Of a stretch of 28,058 nt of DNA, positions 17,903 to 26,132 are shown one piece after another. Position numbers and translations under genes: made by a program. The notes under the pieces are model-generated. The model was not told where the DNA came from and ran no database searches. It was given only the letters and a program-made list of their open reading frames with translations. This DNA is from Trichomonas tenax (Eukaryota; Parabasalia; Trichomonadida; Trichomonadidae). The first letter of the stretch is position 1. Each line of letters opens with the position of its first letter. The DNA is taken from positions 1 through 28,058 of the forward strand of contig JALKBU010000680.1 in assembly GCA_023091735.1 (NCBI GenBank), read 5' to 3'.

Positions 17903-19867
17903 ATGTCTAAATCTGAGAATATCAAAGTTGTTGTAAGATGTAGACCAATTAACAAAAAAGAAGTCGAAAAGGGATTCAAGCCCATCATTAGAATCGAAAC
18001 AGGCACGAATTCCGTCGCTTTGACGAAAGGTGATGATGATCCAGATCCAAAGACATTCACATTTAACTCAGCGTACGCGTGGGACTGCACGCAACAGGAA
18101 ATATACGATGATGCCGGCCGCCCTATTGTCCAAGCTGTCTTAGATGGCTACAATGGAACAATTCTGGCGTACGGACAGACAGGAACAGGAAAAACATACA
18201 CCATGACGGGCGTTGCCAATAATGAAGAACATAAGGGTATCATTTTGCACGCTTTCGATCATATTTTCGCACATATTTCAACAGTTAAAGATCGCGAATT
18301 CCTCGTTCGAGCTTCCTTCTTACAAATCTATATGGAGGATGTTTTCGACCTCCTCGGTGATCCAAACAAAAAATTACACGTTCGTTCGTTAGAAAATGAT
18401 ATTTGCGTCGTCGGCCTTTCTTCACACATCGTTAAGACACCACAAGAAATCACAGAGCTTCTTATGCGCGGTAATGACAACCGTGCTGTCGCTGCTACTG
18501 CTATGAATGCTCAATCCTCGAGATCTCACTCAGTTTTCACTGTTGTTGTTGAACAAAGCGGTGAAGAGTGTGGCACGAAGATGGGTAAACTCCATCTCGT
18601 CGATCTTGCGGGTTCAGAGCGTCTTTCAAAAACAGAAGCTACAGGTCAGCAGGCTAAAGAAGGCGCTAAAATTAACCAATCTTTGCTTTCTCTCGGTAAC
18701 GTTATCTCTGCGCTCGTTACAGGAGCCAAGCACATTGCGTATAGAGATAGTAAACTCACACAGCTTCTTCAGGACTCTCTTGGTGGCAATGCAAAGACAG
18801 TCATGATTGCTACATTAGGTCCTGCTTCATATAACTACGATGAAACTCTTTCAACACTTCTTTACGCAACTCGTGCAAGACAAATCAAGAATGCGCCAAG
18901 AGTCAACGAAGATCCAAAGGATGCTTTGCTTGGCCAATTGAGACAGAAAATTGCTGAACTGAAGAAGCAATTAGAGCTCCAAAATGCAGCAGCTGCAGCA
19001 AGTGGCTTAGTTATCCCTACAACAGATAATGGTTTCTTGAAAGAAATTGAAGAAAAACACAAAAAACATATGGAAGAACTTATGGAATCCAAGAACATTA
19101 ATGAAGAAGAGCGTCAGAAAGCAAAGGCCGCTCTTGATGCTGAATATCAGAGAGAAAAATCAATTCAGAGCGAATCTAAAGAGTTAGAAGAGAAAATCAA
19201 ACAGATGGAACAGAGCGTTTTGGTTGGCGGTATTAACCTTTTAGATAAAGAAAAGCAACAGATGGAAGAAATTAGAGCCAATGAATCTAAGATGAGAGAG
19301 AAACAGAAAGAACAAGAATTGTTAGAAGAAAAGAAACGCGAACAAGAAGAAGCTATTTTGATTGCAGAAAAGAAATATGGATCTTTGAAGGAAGAATTAC
19401 AAGAGAAATCAAAGAAGATAGAGAAGCTTAAGCCATTGATTAGAGCTAAGCAAGCAGAGATAGACGATTTGCAACAGCAGTTTGAAAATGAGAAAGCTGA
19501 ACAAATAGAAAATATTAAGAAACTGAACAAAGAACTCGAACTTTTAGAGCTTATTACCCAGTCATTTATTCCTGCAGAGGACTTAAAGAAGATTCAGGAT
19601 AACTCAACATACGATTTAGAGAACAAAAAATGGATTATTCCAATGATAGACAAAGCTGGAAGGCATCAGAAGATAGAAGAAGTTGTTGAAGAAAAAGTTT
19701 TCATTGCAGGTATCAATGGGCCAACAGCTCTGCTTAGTCGTACTAGATTGGATAGTTATGTATCATCTAGGACTGAGAATGAGAAAGCAAAGATCAGGCG
19801 GAAGCATGCTGTGCAACATGCGCTCAATGAATTTGCTCTTATCTCTGATATCATAAAACCAAAATGA
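17903..19867 (+). CDS. Kinesin-2 family motor (KIF3/FLA10/OSM-3 type)
   Basis: This 654-residue protein has an N-terminal kinesin motor (about residues 6-340). The P-loop GQTGTGKT is at 91-98, switch I in NAQSSRSH at 202-209, and switch II in DLAGSE at 234-239. The motor then has the late conserved stretch of kinesins (YRDSKLTQLLQDSLGGNAKT) and ends with TRARQIKNAPRVNEDP, a neck sequence typical of kinesin-2. A charged coiled coil rich in Glu and Lys runs from about 345 to 550, and a short globular tail follows. Kinesin-2 motors move plus-end-directed along microtubules and drive anterograde intraflagellar transport, usually as a heterodimer of two motor chains with KAP. That fits a flagellate, but partner and cargo cannot be seen here. 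Length is close to the usual 700 residues. The motor half uses more C- and G-ending codons than the tail. Confidence 0.95.
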   Translation: MSKSENIKVVVRCRPINKKEVEKGFKPIIRIETGTNSVALTKGDDDPDPKTFTFNSAYAWDCTQQEIYDDAGRPIVQAVLDGYNGTILAYGQTGTGKTYTMTGVANNEEHKGIILHAFDHIFAHISTVKDREFLVRASFLQIYMEDVFDLLGDPNKKLHVRSLENDICVVGLSSHIVKTPQEITELLMRGNDNRAVAATAMNAQSSRSHSVFTVVVEQSGEECGTKMGKLHLVDLAGSERLSKTEATGQQAKEGAKINQSLLSLGNVISALVTGAKHIAYRDSKLTQLLQDSLGGNAKTVMIATLGPASYNYDETLSTLLYATRARQIKNAPRVNEDPKDALLGQLRQKIAELKKQLELQNAAAAASGLVIPTTDNGFLKEIEEKHKKHMEELMESKNINEEERQKAKAALDAEYQREKSIQSESKELEEKIKQMEQSVLVGGINLLDKEKQQMEEIRANESKMREKQKEQELLEEKKREQEEAILIAEKKYGSLKEELQEKSKKIEKLKPLIRAKQAEIDDLQQQFENEKAEQIENIKKLNKELELLELITQSFIPAEDLKKIQDNSTYDLENKKWIIPMIDKAGRHQKIEEVVEEKVFIAGINGPTALLSRTRLDSYVSSRTENEKAKIRRKHAVQHALNEFALISDIIKPK

Positions 19868-20630
19868 AAATAATATTGATTGAATAAAATATGCTATTAT
19901 TATGGATAGAATTAACATAGATTTTTGTTTTTCGCATAAGTTGAATTTATACTAATAGTAAACTTCATTTGTTTTCGATATCTTCTGTAAGTTTGTCTCT
20001 GTGGACAAAATTATTAAGGTGCGTAATAGAGATTATTTTTTAGGAGATTTTTGGCTTTATCTCGGATAATAATTAACATCTGGCCTTATGGTTATACAGA
20101 CGGATGGGTAATACGTTTGTACATGATTTCTGAGAGTTTGAAGTGATTCTAAAATTTAAAAAATGTTATGATTGAAATATCAACATAAGAAATTGATATA
20201 TTGATATGTTTTTTCGACCAAAATACGAGCTCGCATCACATCTACTTATATAAATGTACATATATCATCGTAAAATATGCAGATAATAATAAGATCTCAA
20301 AAACCCTCTGTATCGGCCCTTAGCAAATTTGTTAGTGATCATTAGAATGGCAACACTAACTGCTCGTAGAATATAAAGCCACAAACAGGGATAATTTTGA
20401 GATAAAAATTTCGAATTTTAACATATATGTTTCAAGACGGATTCTAATATTGCTCGTTCTTGTAGAAGGTTCCTTATAACATGAAAGCTGGGAATCGACA
20501 ATTTTAAAAAAATCGCAATATCTTGATAACAAGTGAATATGAGAGTGCTCCACTCAGTTTCAATAATAGCTGAAAATGCTAAAAAAACTGACAATTTTTG
20601 TTTTTTGCTTTTTTAGTATTTTAACTGGAA
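19868..20630. other. Intergenic region with a possible structured RNA
   Basis: This spacer lies between kinesin and the CHD gene. Most is AT-rich. About 19990-20145 is richer in G and C and can form several local stems (see the separate entry). The minus-strand frame of 65 codons at 20356-20553 has no motif and is not called. Confidence 0.5.
19995..20140. ncRNA. Candidate structured non-coding RNA (unassigned)
   Basis: Within AT-rich spacer this patch has consecutive complementary segments. TTTGTC...GACAAA closes around TCTGTG, GAGAT...ATCTC follows, then CATCTG...CAGA with CGGATG encloses a GCC-TTAT-GGT mini-hairpin. No coding frame crosses it. The CTGGCCTTATGGTTA segment resembles the start of U2 snRNA stem I, but the branch-site-pairing GTAGTA is missing, so I do not assign it to U2. 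Ends and strand are guesses. Confidence 0.2.
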
Positions 20631-20635
20631 TCATA
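20631..20635 (+). promoter_or_regulatory. Initiator-like TCATA overlapping the CHD start codon
   Basis: TCATATG places an Inr-type TCATA so that the +1 A (20633) would lie only 2 nt before the ATG at 20635. If this Inr is used, translation may begin at the next Met (residue 12, 20668). The placement may also be chance. Confidence 0.25.
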
Positions 20636-23600
20636 TGAGCGACTCGGACTTTAACTCCGAGTTCGATATGAACTCACCAGAATACAGCACCCGCGGCAGA
20701 AATTCCAATAAACACGAAGAAGAATCAGAAAATTCGAATGGAACTTCTTCAGATTCGAGGTCTAGAACTACGAAAAGTCATTACTTTGGCGAAGATATGT
20801 CAGGATATTACTCTGATGCACAAGATTATTACTCTGACGAATCACAGTCGAGTAACCAATCTTCAATCTCGAAAACAAGCTCAATAGATTCGTTATACAA
20901 CGATAAAGGTGAATTCATCGAACGCAGCGAAAAGAAAATCGACAAAATATTGTCTCATCGCTACGAGCCAGATAAAAGTGTTTCATTTCTCGTAAAATAC
21001 GTTGGCAAATCATACAGAAGTTCTGAGTGGATTCACGAACCGCAGGACATTAAGAACCAAAACAAAATCAAAAAATATCTCTCAAGAAATCCGCTAAATC
21101 CGCCATCGGAACCTTTTTATCCTCCAAAATACGATATTCCCGAAAAAATTTTGGCGCATCGCATAGTGGACGACAAGAATGAGTATCTCGTCCTATGGAC
21201 GGACTTAGATCGCGAAGAAGCTACGTGGGAACTCGAAGGAACACTCGATTGCAAGCATTTGATTGAAGAATACAACGCTCCGCCAGCTGCTGACGTTGTA
21301 GAGAACAAACCAAAGCCATCACCCACATCGTGGAAGCCTTTGCAGAATCCTCCAAAATCAAAGTCTGGAAAAACACTATACAGCTATCAACTAGACGGTT
21401 TGAACTTCCTCATAAACTCGTGGTACAATAATCACAACTCAATCATCGCTGATGAAATGGGTCTCGGAAAAACAGCGCAAGTTTGCACATTTCTTGATTA
21501 TATCTATAAAACCGAACATCAATATGGGCCTTTTCTTATCATTGTCCCACTGAGTACATTGGACCACTGGTATAGAGAACTTACTGATTGGGCGGACTTG
21601 AAAATTTTAATTTTGCGTGGATCTAAATCTGAACGCCAATTAATATTTGCACACGAATTATACTATGAAGGTACAACTATTCCAAGGTTCCAAGTTCTTC
21701 TAACTACAAGCGAAATTGCTCTGAAAAGTAAATTAGTTTTTCAAGACTTTGATTGGCAAGTTCTAATATTCGATGAAGCGCATAGACTCAAGTGCCATAC
21801 GTCGAAGCTTCTTCTTGCAATTAAAGACCTCAGATCAAATTTCAAAGTTTTAATGACAGGAACACCTCTTCAAAACAACATCAATGAACTATTCACATTA
21901 TTAAACTTTATTGAGCCAACAAAATTTGATGATAGAGGTAAGTTTAATGAGCGATTTGCTGATCTTAGTGAAAAGAAACAGATTTTAGAACTTAAGAAGA
22001 TGCTACAGTCATTAATGCTTAGAAGACTCAAAGGAGATGTTGAGAAAAAGCTGATTCCTTTAGAAGAAATTATTATCGAATGTGAAATGACAAAGACACA
22101 GAGAGAGTACTATATGGCTGTATTCTCAAAAAACAGAGAATTCTTAACAAGGTGCCGAAAAATGCGTTTAACAAATTTAAATAATATTTCGATGGAACTT
22201 AGAAAAGTTTGCAATCATCCATATTTAATTGCCGGAGCTGAAGATGCGATCCTTATTGAAAAAATGCAGCAAATGGGAATGAAAGAAAAATCAAATCAAT
22301 TTGAATTAGAAACTTTAATCAGAACATCAGGAAAACTGATTCTTGTGGACAAGTTGTTAGCAAATCTCAAACAGGAAGGACACAGAGTTCTGATATTTAG
22401 CCAAATGACAAAAATGCTCGATTTAATACAAGATATGCTCTCATATAGAGAATATAAATATCGCCGAATAGATGGAACTATTAGAGGCAAAGATAGACAG
22501 GCTTCAATCGACGACTTCCAAGAGCAAAATGACATTTTTGTTTTCCTGCTTTGCACTCGTGCTGGAGGCGTTGGAATTAACTTGACTAGTGCAGATAGAT
22601 GCATAATATACGACAGTGACTGGAATCCACAGAATGATATTCAAGCAACAGCACGCTGCCACAGAATTGGTCAAACGAAAGAAGTTAAGATGTACCGATT
22701 GATCACAAAGAATTCATATGAACGCTCGATGTTCGATACAGCTTCGAGAAAACTTGGTTTAGATAAAGCAATTCTCGAAAATGATTCTGAACATAGGGAT
22801 GCTAAAGAGCTTGAAAAAATGATTAAAATCGGAGCATATCATGCATTCGAAGATGAAGAAAACGCAACAGATTTCAATGAGCAAGAAGATATATTGGAAA
22901 TCATAAAGAGGAGTGAAAAGCATATTCATGATGCAAACTCCGGACAAAGCTTTTCAAAGTTAAGTTTCAACATCTCTGAAGATGAAGATGAGAAAATTGC
23001 TGATCCAAACTTTTGGCAAAAGTATCTCGGCGAAGAGCCACAAGAGAATAAGTCGGAGGATGAATTAGAAGACAGAAGACCTCGAAGATCAAAGTCATCG
23101 TATTTCGTTGATATGTCGGACTCTGAAGATGAAGAAGAGATGGATGATGAGGATTCTGATGCCGAAGAGAGCGATAATGAACAGATCAAAGAAGCTGTTG
23201 CAAAGAAAATATATAACGCATTCAACAGAAAAGTCTCGAAACAATTTGTTCAGTTTCTTACGAAATTCGGCTTTTCAAGAGCAAATGAATTCATTCACGA
23301 GATAAAGATTGACATGAGATCTAACGAAATGTCTTCTATCGCGAAAGTTTTCCTCAGATGGATGATAAAAAGCTTCGAATGCGAAAACGGAACATATCCA
23401 CTTATCGAGAAATTCATTAGAGAAAAGCCAGACTACTTCGAGCAAGGTTTCACAAAGTTTAGAGGTTCATCTGTTCAATCAGCTGTCATTGAGAATGCGA
23501 AAGCAAGATTAAATCGAATCCAGATTGCCGAATATGTTTATCGGCTTTGTTCAACAGCAACTGATGTCGATGATATTGCTTGTCCAAGTTTGAGGCTTTG

Positions 23601-25503
23601 TTTGACTCCAACATGGACGTTGAGCGATGATAAGAGACTCCTCAAAATGACATGGGAAGGAGGCTATGGTGAAGTCACTGCTGAAATGCTCGGTATTGAC
23701 AAAGATATTGAAACATGGAACATAACAGAACGCGTCAGACAGATTATCTTCACTATTCTTCAATCCTATAACAATTACAGGAGTCGTCGGACAGGATGTA
23801 ACGTCGCCTTCAACAACCAAACAATAAAGAAATCTCTCGATCAGCTTGATGCAAAGGAACACGAAAGAATGCTTTCTGTCATTCAGGATACAGGTCTGGC
23901 GAACAAAAAATTATTCATGGAAAGAATTGGCATTAAAAACAGAAGTCCAGACTTCTTATATAAACAAGCGGAAAAACTCACAAGAGAATGCGAGCTGCTC
24001 GTTGATGGTGTTGAATTCAATCAGGATGTTTTCCCTCAACGCCTTCAGCTTTCGTCAGCGCGCCAAGTTGTTATCACGAACACAATTATGAACGAATTGC
24101 AGACATCACTTGATGAAGGAAAATTATCAGCTGAAAGACGCGAAGTCGCGAAGATTGTTTTAGACTGTGGATTTGAAAGCGCTGTGAGGAATGGTGTCGT
24201 TCAGAAGTATTTAACGCCACTTCCATACACCGTTGAATATTTGCAGGACAAACTCGCGAGGCAACTACAGATATATCCTATCATTCCTCCGGTTGTTTCT
24301 CCTTACTCAATGTATGCATATATTGAAGATTCCGTTCCTCCATCAAAGAGCGCTTCTGAAGCTGCTTCAGCTGATGAATCAGATGATGAAACTGAACATG
24401 CTTCAATCGTATCATCTTCTTCAATATCTTCTGCTCCTATGAACATCGCAGCAAATCTCACGAAAGCAAAAAGCAGCAAATCTCTTCCTTTGCCTCCACA
24501 GCCATCACAGCCTTCACATACTGACAGAAGAATGCAAATGCCAAAGCAAAAAGCACGCGAACCAAAATATCTTAAACCAATTCCGAAGTCAATTCCAGAG
24601 CCGGTAGTTCCTGATTCAAATGGAAACAGTGAATTACCTCTCCACATTGGAAGCTGCCTCGTTATAAGGTCCCTTGGACAAATTGTTTATGACAGAGAAG
24701 CTTATCACAACGAAAGATACGCATATCCTGTTGGCTTCATCAGTGAACACCTCTTCAGTTCTCCAGAAGATCCAAAGAGAAGAGTTTGGTATCAATCAAT
24801 GATTTTGGATGGTGGTGAAAAGCCTTTGTTTAGAGTGCGCGTTAAAGATGAACCGGACATTTTCTATGATGGTAATGTTCCATCAAATCCATGGCTCGCG
24901 GCTATCAGAACAGTTGAAGAGCGAAAGAGGCAGCTTGGCTTACAAACTTGCAAGAACATTTCTGTTTCTGGCCCTGGATATTACGGGCTTAGTTCTTCGC
25001 AAGTTATGAAAATGATTATGAAGCTTCCTAGTGTTGACAAGCTCAAGAAACTGAAGAAGATTGATTTCGATGAATTAAATGAGCCATTGAAGATTCAATC
25101 AAGGAATGCTGACGTCAAACCATCTCCACCGAGATCGAATGAAGTTTCGGTTTCTTCGAAGAAATCGATAAAGCCAATTCCAATTCGAATGAAGAAAGTC
25201 GATTTGAGACACATTTCCAAGCAAGATGTGATGGACAGTGATGATGCAGAAGCGATCGGTGCTGCTCTTATTGATGCTGACAACGGATCAAGTGCAGAAA
25301 TATCTTCATCTGATTTCGATGAATCTCCATTAGATCTTGATAGCGAGTCTGATAAGGAGTTCGTTGATCATTCGCTCAAGCGAGCAACTGCACTCACGTT
25401 CGACTTTTCAAAACTTATCGAATCAGCTCGTGAGAGTGAGATCCACATTAAGCTTCCGCCAGCATTCATTAGCATGTTTGGTACAATTCAGGATTGTATT
25501 TAA
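20635..25503 (+). CDS. CHD-type chromatin remodeller with C-terminal FYRN/FYRC module
   Basis: This 1622-residue SNF2-family ATPase should slide or evict nucleosomes in the nucleus. After an acidic, Ser-rich N terminus come two chromodomains (about 101-152, with FLVKYVGKSYRSSEWI, and about 168-214, with YLVLWTDLDREEATWEL). The SNF2 motor starts near 249: motif I DEMGLGKT at 273-280, DEAH at 380-383, motif III LMTGTPLQNN, and motif VI ARCHRIGQ at 673-680. This order is diagnostic of CHD proteins. An acidic linker precedes a helical region with a SANT-like segment (from W994) and SPDFLYKQAEKL (about 1104), as in CHD C-terminal regions. Residues 1336-1475 look like FYRN (SLGQIVYD..., YPVGFISE, RRVWYQSMI) plus FYRC (PLFRVRVKDEPD, NPWLAAI, GPGYYGLSSSQV, MKLPSVDK). 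Those domains normally occur in MLL/Trithorax-type and related chromatin proteins. An acidic C terminus follows. ATG at 20635; Met12 is an alternative start. Confidence 0.93.
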   Translation: MSDSDFNSEFDMNSPEYSTRGRNSNKHEEESENSNGTSSDSRSRTTKSHYFGEDMSGYYSDAQDYYSDESQSSNQSSISKTSSIDSLYNDKGEFIERSEKKIDKILSHRYEPDKSVSFLVKYVGKSYRSSEWIHEPQDIKNQNKIKKYLSRNPLNPPSEPFYPPKYDIPEKILAHRIVDDKNEYLVLWTDLDREEATWELEGTLDCKHLIEEYNAPPAADVVENKPKPSPTSWKPLQNPPKSKSGKTLYSYQLDGLNFLINSWYNNHNSIIADEMGLGKTAQVCTFLDYIYKTEHQYGPFLIIVPLSTLDHWYRELTDWADLKILILRGSKSERQLIFAHELYYEGTTIPRFQVLLTTSEIALKSKLVFQDFDWQVLIFDEAHRLKCHTSKLLLAIKDLRSNFKVLMTGTPLQNNINELFTLLNFIEPTKFDDRGKFNERFADLSEKKQILELKKMLQSLMLRRLKGDVEKKLIPLEEIIIECEMTKTQREYYMAVFSKNREFLTRCRKMRLTNLNNISMELRKVCNHPYLIAGAEDAILIEKMQQMGMKEKSNQFELETLIRTSGKLILVDKLLANLKQEGHRVLIFSQMTKMLDLIQDMLSYREYKYRRIDGTIRGKDRQASIDDFQEQNDIFVFLLCTRAGGVGINLTSADRCIIYDSDWNPQNDIQATARCHRIGQTKEVKMYRLITKNSYERSMFDTASRKLGLDKAILENDSEHRDAKELEKMIKIGAYHAFEDEENATDFNEQEDILEIIKRSEKHIHDANSGQSFSKLSFNISEDEDEKIADPNFWQKYLGEEPQENKSEDELEDRRPRRSKSSYFVDMSDSEDEEEMDDEDSDAEESDNEQIKEAVAKKIYNAFNRKVSKQFVQFLTKFGFSRANEFIHEIKIDMRSNEMSSIAKVFLRWMIKSFECENGTYPLIEKFIREKPDYFEQGFTKFRGSSVQSAVIENAKARLNRIQIAEYVYRLCSTATDVDDIACPSLRLCLTPTWTLSDDKRLLKMTWEGGYGEVTAEMLGIDKDIETWNITERVRQIIFTILQSYNNYRSRRTGCNVAFNNQTIKKSLDQLDAKEHERMLSVIQDTGLANKKLFMERIGIKNRSPDFLYKQAEKLTRECELLVDGVEFNQDVFPQRLQLSSARQVVITNTIMNELQTSLDEGKLSAERREVAKIVLDCGFESAVRNGVVQKYLTPLPYTVEYLQDKLARQLQIYPIIPPVVSPYSMYAYIEDSVPPSKSASEAASADESDDETEHASIVSSSSISSAPMNIAANLTKAKSSKSLPLPPQPSQPSHTDRRMQMPKQKAREPKYLKPIPKSIPEPVVPDSNGNSELPLHIGSCLVIRSLGQIVYDREAYHNERYAYPVGFISEHLFSSPEDPKRRVWYQSMILDGGEKPLFRVRVKDEPDIFYDGNVPSNPWLAAIRTVEERKRQLGLQTCKNISVSGPGYYGLSSSQVMKMIMKLPSVDKLKKLKKIDFDELNEPLKIQSRNADVKPSPPRSNEVSVSSKKSIKPIPIRMKKVDLRHISKQDVMDSDDAEAIGAALIDADNGSSAEISSSDFDESPLDLDSESDKEFVDHSLKRATALTFDFSKLIESARESEIHIKLPPAFISMFGTIQDCI

Positions 25504-26089
25504 CACTTATATTTTATGTTGTCTTTTTATAAAGTTAATTGTTGATTATTTCATACATGATTATCTTTGAACAAAATTGAAATGTATTAATTATAACAAG
25601 TTTAAAAAGATGTATCCATCAGCATTATATATAATGGTGATTTCGAGTCTATCTTTAATTTCTTGAATTTTATATAGATTCTATATGACAACTATTAACT
25701 TTTACTTGACAGAAATATTGTCATTTTTGAAATTACATGACATATTTATTTGAATATTGAATGCCAAATAAATTCATTACATAGCAAAAATGTTGTCATT
25801 TTTGGAAATTACATGGCAGATGTTAAATTACTTGACAAAAAATATTTGGCATATTTATTATTGACACTTTTGTATATATAAATGTACGTTATTTTGTTCT
25901 ATACGTTAAAAATTTAAAAATATGCACTACATGATCACTTCTTTTCAGAATTTTCTTCCAAAAATTTTAAAAATAAACGGTGACTTTTTATCTCAAAAGT
26001 TGTTCATGTCTTATGCCACCATCATGTTGTTGATCAATTTTATAACAAAATAAAACAAATATGTAAACAATACCCCCTGTTTATTTTTT
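25504..26089. other. Intergenic region with degenerate repeat cluster
   Basis: This AT-rich spacer between the CHD and exonuclease genes holds no ORF of note. Its middle part (25702-25870) is built of related short blocks, listed separately. Confidence 0.5.
25702..25870 (+). repeat. Cluster of degenerate TTACWTGRCA-type repeats
   Basis: TTAC(A/T)TGACA-like units start at 25702, 25733, 25777, 25809 and 25828; the third reads TTACATAGCA. TTGTCATTTTTGAAATTACA at 25719-25738 recurs at 25794-25814 with one inserted G, a 75-bp period. ATATTTATT follows two of the units. TGACA/TGTCA and TGCCA/TGGCA words recur on both strands, giving small palindromes such as TGACAGAAATATTGTCA. Confidence 0.6.
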
Positions 26090-26094
26090 TCATA
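26090..26094 (+). promoter_or_regulatory. Initiator-like element (TCATA) of the exonuclease gene
   Basis: TCATA fits TCA(+1)Y(A/T). Initiation at 26092 would give a 41-nt 5' UTR before the ATG at 26133. Confidence 0.4.
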
Positions 26095-26132
26095 CCCTTT
26101 GTTGTCTTATTTATTTGAGATAAATTTTCAAA

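Noticed and set aside
20070..20115. Resemblance to the 5' end of U2 snRNA (GGCCTTATGGTTA)
   Set aside because: Only stem I is similar. The branch-site-pairing GTAGTA and the expected spacing are missing.
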